Shown: in pieces, positions 55,026 to 64,000 of the stretch
Layout: each line of letters starts with the position of its first letter
Position numbering within the stretch: the first letter of the stretch is position 1
Source of the DNA: Brachypterus glaber
Taxonomy: Eukaryota > Arthropoda > Insecta > Coleoptera > Kateretidae
Assembly: GCA_958510825.1 (NCBI GenBank)
Contig: CAUEHQ010000003.1
Span: 62,001 to 126,000 of the forward strand
Length of the DNA stretch: 64,000 bases
Direction of reading: 5' to 3'
The notes under the pieces: generated by a model
What the model was told of the DNA's origin: nothing
Seen by the model: the letters and a program-made list of their open reading frames with translations, nothing else
The model's database searches: none
Position numbers and translations under genes: made by a program

Positions 55026-55249
55026 GTTTTTATTGCAAGTAAATTAAGTCATTTCGTTTGACTTAGCAATGTGAATTAATTTCTTTTTTTTGCTCTAACT
55101 TTTTCGTTTTTAATAGCAAGGACAATTTAATATTTAAAGTAAGTAAAAAAATACAAAATTAATTATAATCACAAGTTTTAAACGTCACGTGACCTTTTAT
55201 TGCGAATAGAAAACGATTGGCCAGGCAGATTTTTTTTTGGTAAAAGTAA
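55026..55249. other. Repeat-derived flank of the gap
   Basis: Contains CACGTGACCTTTTATTGCGAATA (55186), related to the arm at 50590. No gene. Confidence 0.5.
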
Positions 55250-56150
55250 TACCCAGCCACCTTCTCAAAATACCATAAAATTAAAGGACATGGCACATAC
55301 CTTATGGGAAATGGCCCTCGGTTAAATTGCTTAAAATTTTGGTATGTTATAGAGCAAGACCTTCTGAAAAATAGTCTCCATGGGCACAAAAAAATTTATG
55401 GTGCCGTTTGGCCGCTATGGTCATTTAAAGACTATACAATCTAGATGATTATATAGGTACTTAAATCGTTGTTTATCGGTGTGTATGTGCTTTTATAATT
55501 TTAAATGAGTGGTTAATAGTTTATATAATATTTAAAGGGAAGTTAATGTATATGGGTATCTTTTATTTACTATTTTTGGGTGTATATGGGCAGTGTCGGT
55601 GCAACCAGGTTTAGGTAGGTGGATTTGTGAGGGTTTTAATGGATTTGTGTAGTATTTATTTTGTATGTCTTAATAGTTATGTGGATTTCTATTAATTTTA
55701 TGTGGGTTTGTATGGGTGGTTTTGGGTGTTTATGGGCATATTAATAATTATGGATTCGTATGGGCTTTAATGAGTTTGTGTAGCATTTATGAGTATATAT
55801 GGGTGGTTATCAGTGTGTATTTTTGTTTTTCACTGGCTTTGATGCATATTTTTTTGGGTTTGTATTTATGGACTTGTATGGATTGTGATGGGTTCATATA
55901 GTATTTATGGGTAGTTATACGTGTATTTTTAAATTTTTATTAGTTTAAATGGATGTATGGGTGCAAATGAGTAGCTTTGGGTATTTATGGTTTTTATGGG
56001 TTTCGATGAGTTTTTATAGTATTAATGGATGGCAATAAGACAATCGTTATTCCATTGTTAATGCTATATACTATATGGTTTTGTATAAGCCATTGGTGTA
56101 TTTAATGGGGGAAAATGAGTTAGTGGGTGGGGGCTTTAACGTTTTCAAAA
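55250..56150. repeat. Long repeat with minisatellite, inverted copy
   Basis: Reverse-complement copy of 51478-52405 and 56340-57320: the conserved end at 55281-55445, then a minisatellite with TATGGGT-type units to about 56030. Together with the next copy it makes an inverted pair about 2 kb long. Confidence 0.8.
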
Positions 56151-56339
56151 AACTGTGTCAAGTAATACTTGAACGTTCCCAAAAATGTGAATAAAATAAA
56201 AATTCACACGCATACTACGTCGGAAGTTTTTTGTTTTAATTTCTTATCGATTAACTTTTATACCTATATAATTTTTTTCGACTATTAAAAAAAACACAAT
56301 TATTGTACTGTTCGGTTTAATTGTTCTTGTGGTTTAAGA
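56151..56339. other. Spacer between inverted long repeats
   Basis: Contains the shared TAATACTTGAACGTTCCC (56166-56183). No gene. Confidence 0.5.
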
Positions 56340-57320
56340 GTGCTTCGCTGCTGCTGTTATCAAAAAACCGCCGCTGGTTGGAGTGACTTAAATATGCGTG
56401 ACGTCTTTAACATATATTAAAAGTTTAAATAAGACTATACAAGGATTTGATTCTGGATAGGGAGTGTTTTTTTTAATTAGTTTCGAGTTCAGTAACCCAT
56501 GAATGCCAATGCACGCCCATTAAAACCCAAACAATTTCATAAATACCCATACATATCCGTAACTTAAGTTTAGGTAAACCTATGTAAATCCATAAATACT
56601 AAAAAAATACATTAAAACTTATAAAAACCCATAAATAACCAAACACACTCACACTACCTTTGTACATCCATATATACTAAACAAACCTATAAAACCCCGT
56701 AAAAAAAATCCATAAATAATACATAGATACCCATACATACCCATCTATAACCATAGCTACCCATTTGCATCGATAAATACTAAATAAATCCATTAAAACT
56801 AATAAAAACTCATAAATACTCATAACATTGGTTAAAGAAGAGAATACTTAGTCACTGCTCATAAATACCCAAAACAACCCATACAAACCCACAAAAATTA
56901 ATAAAAATGCACATAACTATTAACACATAGAAAATAAATACTACACACATCCATTAAAACCCTCAAAAATCCACATACATACACCTGGGTGCACCGACAC
57001 TGCCCATATACACCCAAAAATAGTAAATAAAAGATACCCACATACACTAACTTGCCTTTAAATATTATATAAACTATTAACGACTCATTTAAAATTATAA
57101 AAACACACATACACACCGATAAACAACGATTTAAGTACCTATATAATAATCTAGATTGTATGGTCTTTAAATGACCATAGCGGCCAAACGGCACCATAAA
57201 TTTTTTTGTGCCCATGGAGACTTTTTTCAGGAGGTCAAGCTCTATAACATACTAAAATTTGAAGCAATTTAACCGAGGGCCATTTCCCATAAGGTATGTG
57301 CCATGTCCTTTGGATTATTA
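56340..57320. repeat. Long repeat with minisatellite, direct copy
   Basis: Direct copy of 51478-52405 with the same order: GCTTCGCTGCTGC start, minisatellite 56510-57060, and conserved end 57150-57320. It carries an extra segment of about 50 bp at 56822-56866 (CATTGGTTAAAGAAGAG) absent from copy 1. Confidence 0.85.
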
Positions 57321-57830
57321 AAGAGCCCAAATAAATCGTAATTTTCATAATTGTTATTTTTTTTTATTTTCTTTTACTTAAATAAAGCGTTAGGGAATTT
57401 TCATAATATTTATATAATTTTCTTTGGTAATGTAGGAGTTTGGCAGCATACTAAACATTTTTATAAAATTAATATGAATTTGTTAACTTATTGTACCCGG
57501 CTATGCATTTTGATGTCACGATTCGCTAAAATCCAATGTCTAATTATTATTAATGGAAACTCAAAAAATATTTAAAGTTAGAAATAAGTCTAACTAACGT
57601 TAGATTTATGTATTTGATAACTTTTTTGTCAAACGTTAGTTTTTAACGTTACATTTGTATATTTTATTTTTGTATAACGTTAGAGAAAAAGCATAAAAAT
57701 GTCACTAATCTAATGTTAAGTTAGATTTATGTACTTTTCTACCAGGACAAAAGTTTTTTACTTTTTTTTTGTTTTTGAGCTAGAACTCCACACGTGCATT
57801 TTTTTAGCATACCATAACAACATTTCTATA
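57321..57830. other. Gene-free spacer
   Basis: AT-rich; contains repeated AACGTTA words (57597-57720) in both orientations. No gene recognised. Confidence 0.4.
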
Positions 57831-57960
57831 TACAGGGTGTTTACGGTCTTCTGGCAATAATTTTAAGGGTGGGTTTATTACTGCATTTTAAAACAAAAAT
57901 TCCAACAAAAAAAATGTTTTACTCAAAAAATAAAAACGTAAAAAAATACCTTCTTTTGGT

Positions 57961-58445
57961 TTACATATTAAAAACTTTTGACGACTGCTGACCATGCTGG
58001 TACAATAAGTGTTCGAAGTTTCCCCCACCATTCTCGATACACAGGTGGGCCCGCCGTAACAATGAATTCATGGCACGTTGGATACTACCATGTTGCCGTA
58101 TTTGTATTTTAGCCGCCTCGACGCGATTTATAAGTTCCTGCAGGTTTTGTGGTTCAGCTTGCCCTGCAGGGTACACTATAGCCTTTATAAAACCCCACAG
58201 ATAAAAATCCATGGGATTTAGATCAGGAGATCGAGGGGGCCAAGACCTAACTGCTCCTCTGCAATCCAACGATTGTGATAATTCTGGTTCAAATGGTTGC
58301 GTACACGGTGGCTAAAGTGACAACCGGACAACCATCATGCATGAACCACATACTTCTCCTAACCGCCAGAGGTACTTCTTCCATTAAAATATTTATGTCA
58401 TTTTCTAAAAAATTTAAATAGGATTCAGCATTTAGCCTATCGGGT
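57961..58445 (-). pseudogene. DDE transposase C-terminus
   Basis: Upstream frames (58445-58300) read L-N-A-E-S-Y-L-N-F-L-E-N and S-M-W-F-M-H-D-G (second catalytic Asp). After a frameshift near 58300 the open frame 58269-57961 contains W-P-P-R-S-P-D-L-N-P-M-D-F-Y-L-W, the third acidic region (D in place of E, as in mariner-like types), and a helical tail. The N-terminal half is absent: homology stops where the inner TIR element starts at about 58455. Its stop lies about 130 bp from the transposon end, as in compact Tc1/mariner-like elements. Confidence 0.75.
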
Positions 58446-58779
58446 AGAATATGCAGCCCAAGGGTCATGACCCTTTGAAAAACTACCTGTATTGTTTATA
58501 GCTAATGTATTTTTATTATCAGTATCAAGAAAATTCTATTGTTTAGTTTTAACCCGACATTCGGCGGTGATAGATTATAATTTTGGCGTTTTTGGCGTGT
58601 CTTCTTTTTAATTGCGATTCATTTAGACTTTTGTGTTTTTATACAATATTTTATGTTATGAAGACTTTTTTAGTTAATACTTAGTAGTAGTAGTAGTAGT
58701 AAATTTTTGGGTTGGCCAAAGCCGGACAACTAGGTCATTTCTGGCCCTTTTTGTCACCCCAGGCAATCCCAGCCATTTA

Positions 58780-60018
58780 CTAATTTGAGTCCTCCTTGAA
58801 CCTGCCCGTCCTTTCAATAAAGGTCAGGATATTGGCCCAGGGGAGATCTCTTAGTTCCTCTTGGTTGAGTCTTTGAGTTTCAAAGACTTGCAACCTGATC
58901 CTGTCGTATCTGACGCACTCGGCTAAGTAATGAGAGGATGTTTCATCCTCTCCGCACTCTGGGCATAGCGGACTCTCTAGAATCCGCATTGTTGCCAGGT
59001 GCTTCCTTAGCCTGCAGTGGCTCGTGAGGACCCCTACAAGTTGTCTGAGTGCCGTTATTCCTTTTTCCAGCAACCAGTCGGTCTTTGATTTGCTTGGGCC
59101 AGCCAGGAAGTCCCTAGCTTGCCGGCAACCGTCGACCGCCCTCCATTGCTCCTTTAGCTTCTTATAAGCCCACTCGTCGAGAGCGGTCTTTACCTGCTTA
59201 CTTGTAACCCCCAATATAGGTTCCGGCCCCGTGCAGGCCATCCCTGATCCGAGTCTTGCAAGTTCATCTGCCTTCTCGTTTCCGGGAATTCGACTATGGC
59301 CCGGTACCCATACCAGTTGAACGTTTTTGGTCCTTGCTAACTCTTCCAAGGCTTCTGCACACTCCCTGACTAGGAGTGACCTAGTGCTGGGATTGCACAA
59401 TGCCTGTAGAGCGGCTTGACTGTCCGAGCAGCTGTATATATCGTGCCCCCGGTGCTGCCTTATTTCCTTGCAATTTGCCGCCTCCTGTATGGCATAGACC
59501 TCAGCCTGGAAGACAGTGGAAAAGCGGCCAAGTGGAAAACTCTTTTGCAAATCCAGGTCCTCCACGAAGAGTCCTGCCCCAGAGCTTTGGATGCCTTCCA
59601 TACGCGAGCCGTCTGTATAGCACACCAACGCGTTTGGCGCAAATTGTATTTCTTTCTTTTCCCATTCCTCCTTTGTCGGAATCCTGAGAGAGAAACTTCT
59701 ATCGAACTTTAATCGGTCCTCTGCTTTAATCACTCTAATACTACTAATTGGGATATCCCTTTCGGAGATATCAGCGATTTTGCCATGACCGTAGTTCGCC
59801 TTCCCGCCCATCCAACTACCAGAGTCCCTAAGTCTGAGAAAGCTAGCCATTGCCTCCTTCTGGATCCAGATGGAGAGTGACGGCAGTCCCAGTAGGACCT
59901 CTAGAGCAGCTTGGGGTGTTGTCCTTATTACTCCGGTGATTCCAAGACTAGCTAGTCTTTGGATTTTCCCCAGGTTCTGAGAAATTGTGGTTTTCCTAAC
60001 ACTAGGCCACCAGACCAC
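58780..60018 (-). pseudogene. ORF2 C-terminal: RNase H and zinc knuckle
   Basis: 412 codons open. RNase H: V-C-Y-T-D-G-S (Asp), F-Q-A-E-V-Y-A-I (Glu), S-D-S-Q-A-A (Asp) and V-P-G-H-S-R-I-P-G-N-E-K-A-D (His, Asp). Then C-P-E-C-G-E-D-E-T-S-S-H-Y-L-A-E-C, a CCHC knuckle. It removes RNA from cDNA hybrids in living relatives. It is separated from RT by a 134-bp deletion that shifts the frame. The start ATG is internal to the original protein. Confidence 0.85.
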
Positions 60019-61597
60019 TGAGCCATACTGGACTCTTGGCCTTATAACCGCTGTGTAGTGTTTTTCCGTACATTCTGGGAGCCCTAAAATCCTCTATGTT
60101 CCTTCTTTTGGTGAAGAGTATTAGCTCGGTTTTTGCAGGGTTTACCGATAGGCCGTTGTCTCTACACCAATCCTTAATGATTCGACATGCCGTTTGCATT
60201 AGTCCGCATATGGTGTCGAGAAACTTTCCCATGATCAAAACCGTTCCGTCATCTGCGAAAGCCTGCGCATAAAATCCTGCAGCTGTTAGCCTCTCTAGTA
60301 AGCCGTCCATCACTAAGCACCATAAATGGGGGGAGAGGCAACTGCCCTGAGAGCAGCCCCCCGTCACCCCGATGCTGAGCTGACAGCCTTCCTGTGAGGC
60401 AGTGACATTCCTCTCCTCAAGCGCCGACCTAACCCAGCTGATCAGCGCCGTTGGAGTGCCCCTGGATTGTAGCGTAGCACAGATAGTTGACGTTCTAGCT
60501 TTGTCAAAAGCCCCTTCAACATCAAAGAATAGAGCTAGTGCCCATTCTTTGTGATGTAGCGCCTTTTCAGCCTTTCGCACAATGGCGTGGAGGGCCGAGT
60601 CAGTCGACCTCCCTCGCCTATATGCGTGTTGATTCTTGTGGAGGGGATGTCTTGACAACACCTCCTCTATCAAGTATCTGTCAATAATCCTTTCCAACGT
60701 TTTAAGAAGGAAGGATGTTAAGCTTATTGGTTTGAAGGATTTAGCTGTGGTGTAGTCTCTCTTCCCTGCCTTGGGAATGAAGATAACACTAGCCTTCCTC
60801 CATTCTTTGGGAACGTATCCTAGTGCTACAGAGGCCCTAAAAATCCTTTTTACCGCAGGGGTTAGGACTTTCAGGCCTCTCTGCAGCAACATCGGAAAAA
60901 TTCCGTCTGGACCTGCGGCCTTAAATGGTTTGAACTTATTCACTGCCCATGCGATAGAGTTGTCCGAAATGACTCTGTCTGCTAAAGTCCAGTCCACAGC
61001 TGGGATCTGGTTTGCATCCTGAGCCATCCGTTCATTCTCTTCACCTGGAAAGTGAGTCTCCAGTAACAGTCTCAGCGACTCTTCACTGGATGTGGTCCAG
61101 GTACCATCTGCCTTTTTTGGTGCACCAATGGTTTTATTAGACTTACTGCCTAAAACTCTTAGTAGCCTTGCAGAATCTGACAGGGACTCCATGTCCTCGC
61201 AGTATTTCCTCCAGCTGAGTCTTTTGCTACGTCTAATTTCTCCCTTAAATTCCCTTTTTACGTCCCTATAGTTATCCCAGGCCGATTCGGTTCCTTCGGA
61301 AGAGGCACGGTTGTAGGCCTGCCTGCACCTCCTTTTAAGGAGTTCAAGCTGGTCATTCCACCATGGAACCTTGCGGGCCTTTTCCTCTCTCAGAGGACAA
61401 GCTTCCTCGTATGCTGAGACAACCCTGGTATTGAGACGTGCAACTTCTTCATCGAGCTGGTATCTGGTGAGTATGTCACCGTCTGGTTCCGTTTCCTCAG
61501 GTCCTAAATGGAAAACATATTTTTCCCAATTTGTGGACCTGGGGTTACGTTTCCTGACCGGTTCCAATTTATCAGACTTTAGCCAAAATCCAACCAT
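60002..61597 (-). pseudogene. ORF2 reverse transcriptase part
   Basis: 531 codons. RT blocks: A-A-G-P-D-G-I-F-P (entry), V-I-F-I-P-K-A-G-K-R, S-F-K-P-I-S-L-T-S-F, A-L-F-F-D-V-E-G-A-F-D (first Asp), G-C-S-Q-G-S-C-L-S-P and A-Q-A-F-A-D-D-G-T (FADD active site), L-S-V-N-P-A-K-T-E. The catalytic residues are intact. The frame leaves the true sequence at about 60060, where the deletion adds a short wrong tail. Confidence 0.9.
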
Positions 61598-62280
61598 TCT
61601 GTGGTAGACGTTGCTATGTCCGACGTCACCCTCAAGTCCGATATCAGTTCTACTATATCATTCGATACCATAGTTATGTCAATCACCTCCTTGCGTATGC
61701 GATTGACAAACGTTGGTTCCGTCCCTCTGTTCATAATCTCTAGATTGGTGGACATTAGATACCCTAACAGGGTATCACCCCTGTCGTTGGTATCAGTACT
61801 CCCCCACACCGTGTGATGTGCGTTCGCGTCGCAACCAATTATTACTGGTAGGCGCTGTTCATTCGCGAAGTTGACTAGGTTAGTCAATTCCCTGGTGGGG
61901 ATCGGACCCTTATACGGCAAATATAGACTACCCACCACCACCTTATGACTAGTGCCTCTAACCTTATGCTCCAGGATCGCCGCAGTGAGGTCCCTGGTGC
62001 CCAGCTGAGGAAGTGGAACCATGCTGAGCTCCTGAGATGCCATGATGCAGGACCTTGTGTGCTCACCTTCTTTGCCGACTAGGATGTTGTAGCCGGCAGC
62101 CCCTAACCCTCTAACCTGGTCTCTGTAAACATATGGTTCCTGGATTAATACGATCGATCCTTTAACTCCGGCGAGGTTGCGGACCAGCTCAGCTGTCGCT
62201 CCCTTGCTGTGTTGAAGGTTGATCTGGCTTACCCTTATGTCTTCCATGATGGGGTCATTCACAGAAGACGGACGTGGCAA
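61579..62280 (-). pseudogene. ORF2 apurinic-type endonuclease
   Basis: 234 codons starting M-P-R-P-S-S-V. Motifs: I-N-L-Q-H-S-K, L-I-Q-E-P-Y (catalytic Glu), I-I-G-C-D-A-N-A-H-H-T-V-W-G-S (Asp, Asn), V-I-D-I-T-M. The usual S-D-H near the end is not found (T-T-E-W instead), next to the frameshift that separates it from the RT frame at about 61590. The domain order endonuclease, RT, RNase H defines the element class. Confidence 0.85.
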
Positions 62281-62385
62281 TTCACCTGGCGCTCCGCGTT
62301 TTGCTACCCGAGGCGGGCGGCTCGGAACTGTTGGACTGGTTCCAGCTTGCGATTCTCCTTACGGGGACTTGCAAGCATTCCCAGC

Positions 62386-63222
62386 TCAACGTCCAGTTCC
62401 TAGCCGCCAATCCTCGTATAGCATCGTGGGAGACCATAAATACCAGGAATTTGGATTTTCACTGGTCCCGACGTGCTCCCAGTTTGCTACGCCGAGTCCT
62501 CTATTTTGGAAAGTCAAAAGCGCCTTAATTTCCTCGATAGGCTCTAGGTCCTCTACCTTGAGTAGGAAGCCAATCCTTTCTGGCCAAGGCGTATCTTTAG
62601 ACCTTACTGGGCGGAAAGAAACTCCACCCAGCTGCGGAATGGTCCAGCTTCCTACCAGCCAGTCCACCGTTGGCAGGTCGCACGCGGAGATGATGAACCA
62701 CTCCGGAAAAACAATTCCGGAGCCCTCCATCGAGAGAGGTGGCGCGGTTTGCTCCTCTTCAGAACCTTGCCGCGCCAACCTCCTCATTTCCGCGCACAGA
62801 CTGCCTCGGATGTGCTGGCCTTCCTCCTTAGAGACACTACCATTCTCCCTGTCCGACGTGACCACCACCTGAAGTTCCTTTTTCGAGGAGGCTTTTGTTG
62901 GTGGCACGTCTAGATGCACCCGGCTTTGGTTCGCTCGCCGGACCTTTGGGGGAGGGTTCGTTTCGGTTTGCACCTAGCGTTCCTTCCCCAGAGGGTTGCC
63001 CGGGATTGTTCCCTTTGCCGGTGGGAGTGGTACTGCTCCACCTCTGCCTTTTGTTCTTCCTAGCCGGAGGAGTTTCCTTCTCCGGTCTCTGTCTCTTTTT
63101 GTCGGCAGGAGGGAGATCCCGGGAGGCTTCTCCTTCCGGTTTCTCACCCCTAACCGACGCCGGAGCCGTCGGAAGAACAACAGGTTCCTTCTTGGTCCTT
63201 TTGGCGCTTCTCGCGGTGGGAC
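62386..63222 (-). pseudogene. ORF1 (DUF4780-like) of LOA-like LINE
   Basis: The 62973-62386 frame has W-F-I-I-S-A-C-D-L-P-T-V-D-W-L, G-V-S-F-R-P-V and W-E-H-V-G-T-S-E-N-P-N-S-W, which resembles the DUF4780 domain found in ORF1 of insect LOA/R1-type LINEs. Upstream a proline/lysine/arginine-rich part lies in another frame (K-R-T-K-K-E-P, R-K-N-K-R-Q-R). An amber codon at 62974-62976 and frameshifts break it. Likely role: RNA binding. Confidence 0.6.
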
Positions 63223-63318
63223 TTTTAGTTAATACTTAGTTAAGTTACAATTTTTTAGTTTAGTTTTTATGAGATTTAGTGCTATTTAGCTATAAACAAT
63301 ACAGGTAGTTTTTCAAAG

Positions 63319-63868
63319 GGTCACTACCCACCAATATAAGCTTATAAGCTTACTGACGCTGTTTACTGTTTTATGTTGATTTAATTAATTTATTTTCCCT
63401 AATTTTTGTCTACTCAAATAGAAAAAATATTCTAAAGTACTCGTTTCATTATACTGTCGGAAAACTATTAAAAAACTCGCCAATCGACTCGTTTTTTAAA
63501 TAAATTTATAAATTTATATATTCTTTTAGCGTCTAACCTCTTGATTCATTAAATTAGCATTATTTTTTTCTAAATGTACATTTATTTTATCATAAATATT
63601 GAAAATTAAAACCAATAAAATTATTTTTGACTCTATCATGATTTTAAAACAGGTCTGGCAACGTCGCTTTTTTTACATATTTGTTAAAACACAACTGCTG
63701 ATAGCCCGCTATGTACCAGTGACCATCAAACAATTTTTGTTATTTTTTGTTTTAATTAATATCTCTCTTAATATTAATATTTAACCAAGGGTATATAAGA
63801 AAAAATAACTTTATTTTTGATGGACTATCATCCCCTAAAATTATTGCCAGAAGACCGTAAACACCCTG
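63319..63868. repeat. Right end of Tc1/mariner-like transposon, copy 2
   Basis: Near-identical to 631-1170 (same order and orientation), ending ACACCCTG before TA. Non-coding. Confidence 0.8.
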
Positions 63869-63870
63869 TA

Positions 63871-64000
63871 TATATATAAAGGGTGAGTTTTTAAAAGTGT
63901 TACAAGGGAATATCTCGAAAACAACCTAATTTTTTTTTGTGAAATTTTGATAAAGTAATAGGGAGGCGGGGGACACATTTAAACATATTTTTGACACCTA
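63871..64000. other. Right flank, no gene seen
   Basis: Short AT-rich flank starting TATATAAAGGGTGAG. Too short to classify; GGGTGAG may be the start of another repeat. Confidence 0.4.

Larger units (their letters stand above)
58685..63222 (-). mobile_element. LOA/R1-like LINE, 4.5 kb, 5' truncated
   Basis: A minus-strand element with a perfect 17-bp target duplication TTTTAGTTAATACTTAG (58668-58684 and 63223-63239) and a 3' tail of CTA repeats (TAG on plus, 58685-58701). It contains part of ORF1, and endonuclease, RT, RNase H and zinc knuckle in ORF2. ORF1 is open to the right edge without a start, so the 5' end is truncated. Two frame breaks in ORF2 (about 61590 and 60010) inactivate it. 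It is markedly more GC-rich than the host DNA. Confidence 0.9.
58457..63318. mobile_element. Small TIR element, deletion derivative, split by LINE
   Basis: The ends share the core TGACCCTTTGAAAAACTACC and a further 16 bp (TGTATTGTTTATAGCT) in inverted orientation. Without the LINE the element is about 320 bp. Its interior equals the reversed 345-590 region of the transposon at the window start, so it looks like an internally deleted, MITE-like relative of the transposase-bearing element at 1-630. Confidence 0.7.
57833..63868 (-). mobile_element. Tc1/mariner-like transposon carrying nested insertions
   Basis: Terminal inverted repeats CAGGGTGTTTACGGTCTTC (57833) and its inverse ending at 63868 are each bordered by TA. 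The left part encodes the C-terminus of a DDE transposase; the right part is the 5' flank also seen at 631-1170. Inside lies a smaller TIR element (58457-63318), itself split by a 4.5-kb LOA-like LINE. Transposase N-terminus is missing, so this copy is non-autonomous. Confidence 0.8.

Noticed and set aside
54789..55061. 90-codon open frame across the gap
   Set aside because: Most codons are N; it exists only because N has no stop.
60771..61022. Plus-strand open frames opposite the LINE RT and RNase H (also 59400-59712, 62219-62872)
   Set aside because: Antisense shadows of GC-rich LINE coding sequence; the minus frames hold all recognised motifs.

Overview
The window is AT-rich, repeat-dense eukaryotic DNA. 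The element families point to an arthropod, most likely an insect: a LOA/R1-like non-LTR element with RNase H, a Ty3/Gypsy element, an R4/Dong-like LINE, a CR1/Jockey-like LINE with a PHD-finger ORF1, a Penelope-like element with a GIY-YIG domain, DUF4817/DDE transposases with TA-flanked TACAGGGTG termini, and a tRNA-derived SINE. Species cannot be read from the sequence. No convincing host gene was found; the only candidate is a short possible exon at 11892-11952. A 200-base N gap lies at 54826-55025.

Left part (1-13.9 kb). A broken DNA transposon (1-1170) is followed by a degraded Jockey-like LINE (1190-3165). Next comes an R4/Dong-like LINE on the minus strand (4318-6476) that abuts a TAA microsatellite and carries an inserted solo-LTR candidate. 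Then come a foldback MITE, a repeat that preserves the empty site of a transposon found 36 kb away, a DUF4817 transposase pseudogene, a damaged LOA-like copy, and a second LOA-like 3' fragment with an open 408-codon RNase H frame.

Middle (13.9-37 kb). A decayed Gypsy element on the minus strand (about 13.85-20.1 kb) has a tandemly duplicated gag start. A deep nest follows: an element with about 165-bp subterminal repeats (21.1-37.0 kb) is split by a Jockey-like LINE (21937-36012). That LINE is split inside its reverse transcriptase by a giant foldback element (23309-34650). The foldback element holds a tandemly duplicated 1.4-kb palindrome and a nearly full-length CR1/Jockey-like LINE with a 14-bp target duplication (28627-33504).

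Right part (37-64 kb). Two Penelope-like 3' halves sit head to head with hammerhead-like motifs. They are followed by a non-coding 4.1-kb palindrome, a non-autonomous transposon with 8-bp target duplications that contains a SINE, a 1.4-kb palindrome, a large inverted-repeat and minisatellite complex around the gap, and a Tc1/mariner-like transposon (57833-63868) that holds a smaller TIR element which in turn received a 4.5-kb LOA-like LINE with a 17-bp target duplication.

Nearly all coding capacity belongs to mobile elements. The most notable signal is the abundance of long non-coding palindromes (arms 0.13 to over 2 kb), together with several insertions whose order and target duplications can be read directly.
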